The notes under the pieces were generated by a model that saw nothing but the letters and a program-made list of their open reading frames with translations, had not been told where the DNA came from and ran no database searches. A stretch of DNA of 64,000 nucleotides, from the NCBI GenBank assembly GCA_019116705.1, contig DXBF01000061.1:1-64000 (forward strand). Reading direction: 5' to 3'. This document shows positions 51,343-60,059 of the stretch, piece by piece. This DNA is from Candidatus Gemmiger avistercoris. Its GTDB lineage: Bacteria > Bacillota > Clostridia > Oscillospirales > Ruminococcaceae. Every line of letters starts with the position of its first letter. The first letter of the stretch is position 1. Made by a program: the position numbers and the translations under genes.

Positions 51343-51384
51343 ATTATAGCCCCAAAATCAGCAATGTCAAGCATAGAGTGCTAA
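51343..51384 (-). promoter_or_regulatory. hsp20 promoter with degenerate CIRCE element
   Basis: TTGACA(51365-51370)-N16-TATAAT(51343-51348); CIRCE-like TTAGCACTC-N9-CATTGCTGA on minus strand (51358-51384). Confidence 0.7.
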
Positions 51385-51451
51385 TATTAAAATATTTTTC
51401 ACAATTATACGTTTTGTATAACATCCGGCTGCCCCACTGCCGGGTCCTGCA

Positions 51452-51481
51452 AAAAGGGCGCGCCTTGCGGCGCGCCCTTTT
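51452..51481 (-). terminator. Terminator after MATE gene
   Basis: aaaagggcgcgcc-ttgc-ggcgcgccctttt. Confidence 0.9.
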
Positions 51482-51502
51482 CGGCGTATCGGGGAACCCC
51501 CG

Positions 51503-52840
51503 TCAGGTTTTCTTCCAGCAGCGGCGGCGGAAGTCCAGCAGCACCAGGACGGCCACGGCCGCCGCCAGCAGCGCAGTCCCCGACATATTGAACCACAGGC
51601 CGCTGAGGCCGAAGGGCCACAGCGCCGCGATGAGCAGCACCGGGAACACCAATGCCGTGGAGATGGACAGCAGCGAAGCCTGCACCGGCTTTTCCACCGC
51701 CGACATGAAACTCTGGGTGGCAAAGCTGATCCAGCGGGTCAGGTAGGTCAGGCAGAACAGGCGCAGGGCCGGGACCGCCATGGCGTAGACCTCCGGCTCG
51801 GAATCCGACATGAACAGGCGGGTGAGCTGCCCCGGGAAGGCGAACAGCACCATGGACGCCAGCACCGAGAGGACCGCCGCCGCCAGGAAACAGCGCTTCT
51901 CGATGGCGAGCACCCGGTCGCGGCGGCCCGCGCCCCAGTTATACCCCACCGCGGGCTGCAGCGAATCGCACATGCCGTACAGGAACTGCATAACGATGCC
52001 GTCGGCGTACATCAGGATCCCGTAGACCGAGACCGCCGCCGCGCCGCCCACGCGCAGCAGGACCGTATTCATCAGGATGGAGGTCACGCGCCCGGCGATG
52101 TTGTTGAGGAAGGTCGGCGTGCCGCAGGTCACGATCTGACGGATGATGCGCCAGGTAAAGCGGGGGCGGCGGAACTGCAGCGCCATTTCGCCGCGGATGA
52201 AGGGCCACATGGCGGTCAGCACGCAGAGGACCATGCCGCTGCAGGCGCCGAAGGCCGCGCCCCATACGCCCACGCGCAGCACCGCCAGCATGATGAATTC
52301 GCCCAGGGCGCAGAGCACCGACATGGCCACGTTGAGCATCATGCTGGTTTTGATGCGCCCGCAGATGCGCAGGTAGTTATCCACCGCATACATCATGCCG
52401 GTCACCGGGGAACTGACGGCATAGACCCGGATATACTGGGTCGCCATCTCCAGCAGGGCGCCTTCCGCCCCCATCAGGCGCAGCAGAAACGGGGCGGCCA
52501 TATACAGGAGCGTCCCCACCAGCACGCCCTGCGCCACCACCATCAGGCAGGCGCAGGTGAAGATATTGTTGGCTTCCTCGGGACGTTTTTCTCCCAGACG
52601 GACCGATATGGGCACCGAGGAGCCCACGCCGATCAGGTCCGAGATGGCAAAGTTGATGATGACCAGCGGCATGGCCAGGTTGATGGCGGCGAACGCCTCG
52701 CCCCCCAGCAGCTGCCCCACAAAAATGCCGTCCAGCAGCTGATACAACGAAGATGCCAGCATTCCGACCGAACCGGGCAGCGCCGCCTTAACGAACAGGC
52801 GGGTGGGGCTGGTATTCAGAAACAGGCTTTTTTGATCCAT
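51503..52840 (-). CDS. MATE-family efflux transporter
   Basis: LPGSVGMLASSLYQLLDGIFVGQLLGGEAFAAINLAMPL; 12 TM layout; start at MDQKSLF. Confidence 0.93.
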   Translation of the reverse strand: MDQKSLFLNTSPTRLFVKAALPGSVGMLASSLYQLLDGIFVGQLLGGEAFAAINLAMPLVIINFAISDLIGVGSSVPISVRLGEKRPEEANNIFTCACLMVVAQGVLVGTLLYMAAPFLLRLMGAEGALLEMATQYIRVYAVSSPVTGMMYAVDNYLRICGRIKTSMMLNVAMSVLCALGEFIMLAVLRVGVWGAAFGACSGMVLCVLTAMWPFIRGEMALQFRRPRFTWRIIRQIVTCGTPTFLNNIAGRVTSILMNTVLLRVGGAAAVSVYGILMYADGIVMQFLYGMCDSLQPAVGYNWGAGRRDRVLAIEKRCFLAAAVLSVLASMVLFAFPGQLTRLFMSDSEPEVYAMAVPALRLFCLTYLTRWISFATQSFMSAVEKPVQASLLSISTALVFPVLLIAALWPFGLSGLWFNMSGTALLAAAVAVLVLLDFRRRCWKKT

Positions 52841-52886
52841 TTTCCCTTCCCTCCATACTTCTGTGATTTCCGCGCCGTTGACAAAA

Positions 52887-52930
52887 CGCCGGATAACGTA
52901 CGGGCATTGCAGCCCGTGCCTTATCCGGCG
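52887..52930 (-). other. Structured hairpin in the MATE leader, followed by TTTTGT
   Basis: CGCCGGATAA-GGCA-CGGGC-loop-GCCCG-TACG-TTATCCGGCG on minus strand. Confidence 0.6.
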
Positions 52931-53156
52931 TATCATTTCCATTTATATTGAAATGTATGACTTGCCCTCCGCGCGAAGTATACGATACCACAACCGGCAG
53001 CGAAAGTCAAACGGTCTTTTCCGGCGGATCGGACGATTTTACAGCATTTTTTCCATCTGTTTACCGGCCCCGCCGCCCGTGGCCCGCGTTGCGCAGCGCG
53101 CGGCGGCGTGCTATAATAAGGTGAATTTTGTTGCCGTACGGCAAGGAGGCCCCTGG

Positions 53157-54917
53157 ATGAAACAGCTTACCACCGTTTTGCAGCGGCGCCGCCGGGTGCT
53201 GCTGGCGCTCGGCTACCTGCTGGTGCTGGTGTGCGCGGTCATGTATCTGCGCGTCACCATCAGCGTACCGCCCGAGGGGGACGACCGCCTCACCCTGAAC
53301 CGCTGGCTCTATGATTTTGAGCGCATGCCCTTCTGGCAGTATCTGCTGCAGGACCTGCAGGAGCGGCTGCGCTATTTCACGCTGGATCAGGTGCGGTTCT
53401 TCCCGTTCCACTACCCCTCCGCCTTCTCGCTGCTGTTTTTCGGCACGCTGAGCAGCTACCGCCTGTATATCATCGGCGTGACGGCCGCCGCCGCTTTCCT
53501 GACCGGGCGGGTGGCCGCCCGTCTGGCCCGCAGCGAGGCCCTGGCCCTGGGCGCCTTCACGCTGACGCTGGCTTTGGCCCCCATTTTCAACGAGGGCATG
53601 TACAGTTACTACGCCGTGCCCCAAAAAACGCTGTTCTGGGCCATGGCCGCCTGGCTCTGCCTGCTGCGCCTGCAGGACACCGGCCGCCGCCGCTGGGGCG
53701 CGGCCGCCGCCGTGCTGGCCTTTCTCTCCTGCGGGACCTATGAAGAAGGCTACATGTACGCCGCGCTGGCCGCCCTGGTGTGGGTGGTGCTGTACCGCAG
53801 CCTGAAACGGGGCCTTCAGGCCTGCGCGCCGGTGCTGGGCGGCAGCGCCGCAGCCCTGGCGTTCCACCTGGCATCCTCCCGCGGCACCGGCTCCACCGGC
53901 AACGCCTTCTCGCTCGATCTGCCCCAGATCGCCCGCGTGACGGTGCAGCAGATGGCGGCCTCCCTGCCCTTCCTGAACCCGCTGCTGCTGGGGGAGGACC
54001 CCGGCGCCATCACCAACGGCGACAAGCTGTGGCCGCTGCTGCTGGGCGCCGCCGCCGGCGTGGTGCTCTGCTTCCTGCTGCCCCGCCGCCGCCCGCCGGC
54101 CCGGGTGCTGGGCGGCATGGCCGCGCTGGGCCTGCTGCTGTGGGCCGGGCCCGCGCTGCTGCTGGCCTGTTCGGAGCGCTACCAGCAGCCGGAGGCCATC
54201 ACCTGGAAATGGGGCTACATCCCCGCCGCCGCCAGCGCCGTGGGCTTTGCGCTGCTGCTGGCTGCGCTGATCGCCCTGCTGGCCGGGGCGATGGCCCGCC
54301 TGCCCCGCGCCCCCTCCGCCGTACTGCGGCTGGCCCTGGCCGCCGCAGTGGCCGTGGGGCTGTGTGCCAACGGGGCCTACACCCGGGCCTGCCTGCGCAG
54401 CCACCACGCCCAGAACCTGGACAACTACTACTTCTTCACCTACACGATCGAGGCCGGGCTGGCCGACGACGTGACCGCCGACGACCTGCTGATCTGCAAC
54501 GAGAACGTCTGGGGCGGCAACCCGGACGCAGAATCCTATTTCTTCTCCCGCTTTGCGGGGCGGGAGCTCCACGCGCAGGTAATGGGCGCCGGGACCGTGC
54601 CGGACGGCCTGCGCGGGTCGGTGTACGGCTACCAGACCTACCGCAACTACGGCGGCTACGACCTGGCCTGGTGCGGCCGCGCCCAGGATGACAGCGCCGA
54701 ACTGCTGGACACCCTGAACGTGTATGTGCAGGGCGCGCTGGTGCCGGATAACGCCGTCATCAAGTATACCGTCCGGCTGGCCGACGGCAGCGAGGAAGCC
54801 CGTTCGGTCTGCCTGCTGGACTGTGACCGCACCGAGCGCAACGCCCGGGGGGATTACATCGCCACGGTGGAGGATTCCTCGATCCTCAACGCCAAAGTCA
54901 TGATCTGGGACGGCTGA
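53157..54917 (+). CDS. Polytopic membrane protein, possible GT-C glycosyltransferase
   Basis: Multiple TM helices with large extracytoplasmic C-terminal region; AAGGAGG SD before ATG. Confidence 0.6.
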   Translation: MKQLTTVLQRRRRVLLALGYLLVLVCAVMYLRVTISVPPEGDDRLTLNRWLYDFERMPFWQYLLQDLQERLRYFTLDQVRFFPFHYPSAFSLLFFGTLSSYRLYIIGVTAAAAFLTGRVAARLARSEALALGAFTLTLALAPIFNEGMYSYYAVPQKTLFWAMAAWLCLLRLQDTGRRRWGAAAAVLAFLSCGTYEEGYMYAALAALVWVVLYRSLKRGLQACAPVLGGSAAALAFHLASSRGTGSTGNAFSLDLPQIARVTVQQMAASLPFLNPLLLGEDPGAITNGDKLWPLLLGAAAGVVLCFLLPRRRPPARVLGGMAALGLLLWAGPALLLACSERYQQPEAITWKWGYIPAAASAVGFALLLAALIALLAGAMARLPRAPSAVLRLALAAAVAVGLCANGAYTRACLRSHHAQNLDNYYFFTYTIEAGLADDVTADDLLICNENVWGGNPDAESYFFSRFAGRELHAQVMGAGTVPDGLRGSVYGYQTYRNYGGYDLAWCGRAQDDSAELLDTLNVYVQGALVPDNAVIKYTVRLADGSEEARSVCLLDCDRTERNARGDYIATVEDSSILNAKVMIWDG

Positions 54918-54939
54918 TCCAGCCGGAGGAGGTTGCACG

Positions 54940-57264
54940 ATGCGAAATTTTGCCGCCCTGCTGCGCCGCAACCACTGGCTGGCCCTGGCGCTGGCCGCCG
55001 AGGCCGCCGTGCTGCTGGTGCTCACGGCCGGGCTGTTCGGCGCGCCCTACCGCGCGGCCATCACCCCCGAGGGGTTCGAGAACCTGTTCCCCTCTTTCGC
55101 CGGGCTGAACGGTGACGACGGTTCGCTGCGGATCTACAACGACGAGGGTTTTGAGAGCGAGCAGGAGATCACCTTTTCCTCCGCGCCGATGGCGCTGGCT
55201 TCCGGCGCGTATGAAGTGACCGTGGAGTATTTCTCCTGCCAGACGCCGGACGCCCCCACCTTCAACATCGAGCGGAGCGCCGGGTCGCTGACGTTCTCTT
55301 CGGCGCAGACGCCCGCCGCCGTGCAGGCCGACCCGCTGACGCTGGACGACGGCCACCGCACGCTGACCACCCGGCTGTGGATCAGCAGCGGCGCGCGGAT
55401 GGACGACCTGCAGGCCACCCTGCACTATGACGGGGGCCAGCTCTATCTCTATTCCATCACGCTGGTGGAACAGCCCGTGTACCGCGTGACCCGGCTGGTC
55501 TGCTTCGCCCTGTTTTTTGCCGTCTGCGACCTGCTGGCCTGGCTGTTCTTCGGCGTGGCTGCCGCCGGACGCGGCCGCCGCCTGCCTGCGGTGCCGCTGG
55601 CCCTGCTGGGCATTACGGCCGCCGCCTGCCTGCCGCTGTTCAGCGACCAGCTGTACTTCGGCCATGACCTGAACTACCATCTGCAGCGTATCTCCGCCAT
55701 GGCGGAGGAGCTTTCCTACGGGCAGTTCCCGGTGCGCATGGCCACCACCACCCTGAACGGCTACGGCTACATCAACCCGCTGTGTTACTGTGAACTGTTC
55801 CTGCTGCTGCCCGCCCTGCTGTACAACGCCTGGCTGCCCCTGCGCACCTGCTACCAGGCGTATGTGCTGGCCGCCACGCTGACCGCCGCCGGGACCAGCT
55901 ACCTGTGCTTTGCGCGCATCACCGGCAGCCGCCGTTACGGCGTGCTGGGGTCAGCGCTGTATACGCTTTCCAGCTACCGGCTGGTGTGCGTCTGGTTCCG
56001 CGCCGCTCTGGGCGAGTACACGGCCATGAGTTTTCTGCCGCTGGTCCTGCTGGGCGTATGGCAGATCTACACCTGCGAGAGACCCCGCTTCGCCCAGTGG
56101 GCGCCGCTGGCCTTCGGCATGGCGGCCCTGGTGCAGTGCCACCTGATCTCTACGGAGCTTACCGCCGCCCTGCTGGCGGTCTTTTGCCTGCTGCGGCTGC
56201 GCCAGACCCTGGCCCCGGCCCGGCTGCTGGCCTGGGGCAAGGCCGCGGCGCTGGCTTTCGGCCTGAGCGCCTGGTTCCTGCTGCCCTTCCTTTCCACCGT
56301 GCTGTCGGTGGATCTGCAGGTCAACAACCCGCTGGTGGGCAAACCCCAGCGGGAGGGGCTGTACCTGATCCAGCTGCTGAACCCCTTCGGGACCGGCTTT
56401 GGCGGCACCTCCACCGGCACCTCCACCGATATGTCCCTGACGCTGGGCCTGCCGCTGCTGCTGGGGCTGGCGCTGGCCCTCCTCTGCCTGGCCCGCCGCC
56501 GGGAGGCCCCGCGCCCCCGCGCCCTGGGCGCCGTTACCGGCCTGGGGCTGCTCTGCCTGCTGCTGGCGATGCAGTTCTTCCCCTGGGATTTTGTGGAAAG
56601 CTGGCTGGGCGCCGCCGCGGCCAAGGCGGCCGCCACCTTCCAGTACCCCTGGCGGTTCCTGGCCCCCGCCACCCTGCTGTTCACCGCCGCCGCGCTGCTG
56701 GCCCTGGGCCTGGTGCGCCGGGAACGCCCGCAGGCCGCCCGCATTCTGACCGGGGCCATGGCGGCGGCGATGGTGCTGAGCGTGGGGGTTTTCCAGATGC
56801 AGCTGCTGACCACCACCGAGCTCACCGCCAACAGCCTGAGCCAGAACGGCACCCGGGACGTGGGGATCGGGGAATATATGATCGACGGGTGCAGTATTTA
56901 TGAAACAGTCTGGGCCCAGCCCAAACCCGGCAGCGACGCCCTGACCCTGACCGGCTACGAAAAGCGGGCGGGCACGGCCTATCTCAGCGTGGAGAACGCC
57001 GGGGACGCCGCCGATATCTCGGTGCCCATCTTCAACTATGGCCACTACCGCGCCACCGACGAAACGGGCACGGAATTCCCCCTTCGCAACGGCGAAAACG
57101 CCCGCCTTGTGCTGGACATCCCCGCCGGGTACAGCGGCACGATCCGGATCGCCTGGGTCTCTCCGCTGTGGTGGCGCGGCTGCGAGGCGCTCTCGCTGCT
57201 GTGCGCCCTGGGCTGTCTGGCCCGGGTGCTCCGCCGCCGGGACCGGGCGCACGCCGCGCCCTGA
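54940..57264 (+). CDS. Large YfhO/PTPS-related-like polytopic membrane protein
   Basis: HDLNYHLQRISAMAEELSYGQFPVRMATTTLNGYGYINPLCYCELFLLLPALL and many TM helices. Confidence 0.7.
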   Translation: MRNFAALLRRNHWLALALAAEAAVLLVLTAGLFGAPYRAAITPEGFENLFPSFAGLNGDDGSLRIYNDEGFESEQEITFSSAPMALASGAYEVTVEYFSCQTPDAPTFNIERSAGSLTFSSAQTPAAVQADPLTLDDGHRTLTTRLWISSGARMDDLQATLHYDGGQLYLYSITLVEQPVYRVTRLVCFALFFAVCDLLAWLFFGVAAAGRGRRLPAVPLALLGITAAACLPLFSDQLYFGHDLNYHLQRISAMAEELSYGQFPVRMATTTLNGYGYINPLCYCELFLLLPALLYNAWLPLRTCYQAYVLAATLTAAGTSYLCFARITGSRRYGVLGSALYTLSSYRLVCVWFRAALGEYTAMSFLPLVLLGVWQIYTCERPRFAQWAPLAFGMAALVQCHLISTELTAALLAVFCLLRLRQTLAPARLLAWGKAAALAFGLSAWFLLPFLSTVLSVDLQVNNPLVGKPQREGLYLIQLLNPFGTGFGGTSTGTSTDMSLTLGLPLLLGLALALLCLARRREAPRPRALGAVTGLGLLCLLLAMQFFPWDFVESWLGAAAAKAAATFQYPWRFLAPATLLFTAAALLALGLVRRERPQAARILTGAMAAAMVLSVGVFQMQLLTTTELTANSLSQNGTRDVGIGEYMIDGCSIYETVWAQPKPGSDALTLTGYEKRAGTAYLSVENAGDAADISVPIFNYGHYRATDETGTEFPLRNGENARLVLDIPAGYSGTIRIAWVSPLWWRGCEALSLLCALGCLARVLRRRDRAHAAP

Positions 57265-57294
57265 CGCAGCGGCGCAGGACTTCAGCCCTTCCAA

Positions 57295-57324
57295 CCGCAT
57301 GGCTCCGCCCATGCGGCTTTTTTT
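57295..57324 (+). terminator. Terminator
   Basis: ccgcatgg-ctccgc-ccatgcgg-cttttttt. Confidence 0.9.
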
Positions 57325-57331
57325 GCGCCTC

Positions 57332-57382
57332 TTGACAAAGCCACCTTTCTACTGTATTATTGTATTAAACCAATAATACAGT
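57332..57382 (+). promoter_or_regulatory. Promoter TTGACA-N17-TATTAT overlapped by perfect inverted repeat
   Basis: -35 at 57332-57337, -10 at 57355-57360; ACTGTATTATTG(57351-57362)-N8-CAATAATACAGT(57371-57382). Confidence 0.8.
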
Positions 57383-57562
57383 TTTGACAAATTCCCTGCC
57401 ACTGCGGGCAGCCAAAAACTTTCTTCACAAAATTTTACAAAGATTGCAAAGGTCCGCCACGCTCGCTCGTTATAATAAACAGAAGCGGAAATTCCCTTAC
57501 AATCTCGCAACTACGTACAAATTTTACCAGTGTCTGCGGGCGTTTCTTGTCGGCTTTTCCGC

Positions 57563-57591
57563 TTGCTTTTCCCCTGTTTCCGGCGTATAAT
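57563..57591 (+). promoter_or_regulatory. Promoter for PAP2 gene (TTGCTT-N17-TATAAT)
   Basis: -35 at 57563-57568, -10 at 57586-57591. Confidence 0.6.
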
Positions 57592-57641
57592 GGACTATCG
57601 TCATAGGTACGCTTAGCAAGAAAATGTAAAAGGAGATCCCT

Positions 57642-58325
57642 ATGCGCAACTGGTGTGCGCGCCACCCCATCGGGTTCATGGCGCTGTATCTGGTATTCTA
57701 TCTGATCTGTTTCGCCCTGTTGGAAAAGTACGTGACCGTGCCCGACCTTTGGGTCCATTGCCACCTGGACGACCTGATCCCCTTCTGCAAATACGCCATC
57801 GTGCCCTATGTGATGTGGTTCCCGTGGATCCCCTTCACCCTGTTTTACATATTGTGGCGCGCGCCGCGCCAGGATTTCTGGCGCCTGTGCCTGCCCCTTT
57901 TTACCGGCATGACCCTCTCGCTGCTGTTCTATCTGATCGTCCCCAACGGCCTGATGCTGCGGCCCCAGAGCGTGCCCGGCACGGACATTTTTGCCAATGC
58001 CGTGCGGGCGCTCTACAGCAGCGACACCCCCACCAACGTCTGCCCCTCGATCCACGTCTTCAACTCGGTAACGCTGATGCTGGCCTATTACCGCTGCGGC
58101 TGTTTCGACCATCCGCGCCGCCGCTGGATGCGTCCGGCCGCCACGGTGCTCTGTCTGGCGATCTGCGCCGCCACCGTGCTGCTCAAGCAGCACAGTGTGA
58201 TCGACGTGGTGTTCGGCATTCTGCTGGCGCTGGCGCTGGATTACGCCGCCGCCCTGATGCAGTACGAGACCTCGCCTCTGCGCCGTCGTGTCGACCGCAA
58301 GCAGCGCCTGCCGGAATGGCGCTGA
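57642..58325 (+). CDS. PAP2-family membrane phosphatase
   Basis: NVCPSIHVFNSVTLML and LLKQHSVIDVVFGI motifs, TM segments. Confidence 0.83.
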   Translation: MRNWCARHPIGFMALYLVFYLICFALLEKYVTVPDLWVHCHLDDLIPFCKYAIVPYVMWFPWIPFTLFYILWRAPRQDFWRLCLPLFTGMTLSLLFYLIVPNGLMLRPQSVPGTDIFANAVRALYSSDTPTNVCPSIHVFNSVTLMLAYYRCGCFDHPRRRWMRPAATVLCLAICAATVLLKQHSVIDVVFGILLALALDYAAALMQYETSPLRRRVDRKQRLPEWR

Positions 58326-58342
58326 CCCCCGCTTTACTCCGC

Positions 58343-58395
58343 AAAAATCCCCCTCGGCCCACCACTTCCAATGTGGACCGAGGGGGATTCTTTTT
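58343..58395. terminator. Terminator between convergent genes
   Basis: aaaaatccccctcggcccaccacttccaatgtggaccgagggggattcttttt. Confidence 0.88.
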
Positions 58396-58397
58396 GC

Positions 58398-58745
58398 TTA
58401 CAGTGCATAGACTGCGATGCCAAGCAGGATCAGCGCCAGCGCCGCGGCTTTTTTGCCGTTCATGCGTTCGTGGAAGATCGTCACGCCGAAGACCGTTACG
58501 TACAGATAGCCGGTGGCTTCCAGCACCGGGCCCACATTCAGCGGGACGCCCCTGTAGGCCAGCATGGTCAGCAGCGTACAGCCCACGAACAGGCCGTAGC
58601 CGAGGATGACCCGCCAGTCGGTATATTCCGCCAGCAGGTTCTTGTGTTCCCGCATGGCCGCCTTTTTCAATAACACCTGCGAGACCGAGGACAAGAAGGT
58701 GCTCGCCAGGTACAGCAGCACATAGGGCAGTTGCGCCTGGGTCAT
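58398..58745 (-). CDS. Small EamA/SMR-like transporter (ArnE/ArnF-like)
   Basis: Four TM segments, about 115 aa; overlaps upstream gene by 4 nt. Confidence 0.72.
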   Translation of the reverse strand: MTQAQLPYVLLYLASTFLSSVSQVLLKKAAMREHKNLLAEYTDWRVILGYGLFVGCTLLTMLAYRGVPLNVGPVLEATGYLYVTVFGVTIFHERMNGKKAAALALILLGIAVYAL

Positions 58746-59101
58746 GGGTCCTTCCCCTCCTTCTGGTCGGCCCGCACAAAGAGCACGATGCCCGCGATGA
58801 TAAGCACCGCCCCCACGATCTGCCGCGGCGTGACCGCCTCGTCAAAAATCAGGAAGCCCAGCAGGATGCCCCAGACCACCGTGACCGCCTTGTTGGCGTA
58901 AGCCGTGGTCAGCGGCAGATGCTTGATGACCTGCTGCCAGCCCAGCGCGTAGGCGACCAGGGCCGCCAGCATGCCGCCGTACAGCAGGATGAACGGCACG
59001 CTGAGGAAGGGCTGGCCCGCCGCCAGCTTGCTGCACACGCTGCTGGCCGCGTACACGCCGAGGATCAGGTGCAGCACCAGGAACCAACGGGCCTGTTTCA
59101 T
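58742..59101 (-). CDS. Small EamA/SMR-like transporter (ArnE/ArnF-like)
   Basis: KLAAGQPFLSVPFILLYGGMLAALVAYALGWQQVIKHLPLTTAYANKAVTVVWGILLGFLIFDEAVTPRQIVGAVLIIAGIVL. Confidence 0.75.
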   Translation of the reverse strand: MKQARWFLVLHLILGVYAASSVCSKLAAGQPFLSVPFILLYGGMLAALVAYALGWQQVIKHLPLTTAYANKAVTVVWGILLGFLIFDEAVTPRQIVGAVLIIAGIVLFVRADQKEGKDP

Positions 59102-60042
59102 TGTTTTTCCTCCCCGTCATGGCGCAGGTATTCCCGCGCCACATACTGGGGCGCGGCGTTGGCGCACATATAGATGCGGCCCACGTATTCGCCGATGAGC
59201 CCCAGCACGATGAGGATCACACCGCCCAGCAAAAGCAGCAGCGCCGTGGTGGACGCCCAGCCGATGGGCGCGGTGTGGCGCACAAAATGGTTGATAACGA
59301 TGAAGATCAGATAGAGAAACCCGGCCAGCGCCGACAGCGTGCCGAAGTAGGTGGCGATGCGCAGCGGCTTGACCGAAAAGGACGTGAAGCCGTTCATCCA
59401 CAGACTCAGCAGCTTGCCCAGCGTGTAGCCGGAGCGGCCTTCCTCCCGGGCGCGGTGATGTACCGGCACGTTGCAGATGTTCTTGGTGGTGCGCAGCACC
59501 AGGCCGATCACATAGGGGTAGCAGTGCTCGTAGCGCAGCATTTCATCCACCACGAAACGCCGGGCGGCAAAATAACTGTTGACCACCAGTTCGGCGGGCT
59601 TGTCCAGCATGATCTCGGTCATTTTGCTGTTGACCCAGCTGCCCAGGTTGCGCCAGCCCGCCTGCTTTTTGTTGTCGTACCGGGCATAGACCACGTCGTA
59701 CCCGGCCTCGATCCGCTCCAGCAGGCGGTCCACCTCGTCCGCCGGGGTCTGGCCGTCGTCGTCCAGGCAGACGATGACGTCGCCGCTGCACTGGTGGAAC
59801 CCGGCCATCAGCGCAGCGTGCTGCCCGAAATTGCGGGCCAGGTCCACGCCCTGCACATGGGCGTCCGCCGCCACCAGCCGCCGGATCGTGCCGATGGTAT
59901 CGTCGGGCGAGCAGTCGTTGACGAGGATGATCTCATAGCTGTACCGGGGCAGCGTCTTCATTTTGGCGGTGATCTCCGCCACCACATCGGGCAGCGTATG
60001 CTCCGACCGGTAGCAGGGGATCACATAGGAAATTTTCTGCAT
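59098..60042 (-). CDS. Family 2 glycosyltransferase (GtrB/ArnC/DPM-like)
   Basis: ISYVIPCYRSEHTLPDVV, VNDCSPDDTIGTIRRL, NFGQHAALMAGF, CLDDDGQTPADEVDRLL, two C-terminal TM helices. Confidence 0.9.
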   Translation of the reverse strand: MQKISYVIPCYRSEHTLPDVVAEITAKMKTLPRYSYEIILVNDCSPDDTIGTIRRLVAADAHVQGVDLARNFGQHAALMAGFHQCSGDVIVCLDDDGQTPADEVDRLLERIEAGYDVVYARYDNKKQAGWRNLGSWVNSKMTEIMLDKPAELVVNSYFAARRFVVDEMLRYEHCYPYVIGLVLRTTKNICNVPVHHRAREEGRSGYTLGKLLSLWMNGFTSFSVKPLRIATYFGTLSALAGFLYLIFIVINHFVRHTAPIGWASTTALLLLLGGVILIVLGLIGEYVGRIYMCANAAPQYVAREYLRHDGEEKQ

Positions 60043-60059
60043 TGTTTTGTTCTCTCCTT

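Noticed and set aside
52788-52991. 67-aa minus-strand ORF in the MATE leader
   Set aside because: Overlaps the MATE start in another frame and the structured hairpin; no support.
53050-53130. Possible third copy of the dispersed repeat (GC-rich segment with gcgttgcgcagcgcgcgg)
   Set aside because: Only short GC-rich words match; no extended alignment with copies A or B.
53061-55025. 654-aa minus-strand ORF
   Set aside because: Antisense to a membrane protein gene; Q/G/H-rich low-information translation.
57384-57590. 68-aa ORF after the orphan promoter
   Set aside because: Needs a TTG start with no SD; kept only as a possibility inside the orphan-promoter finding.
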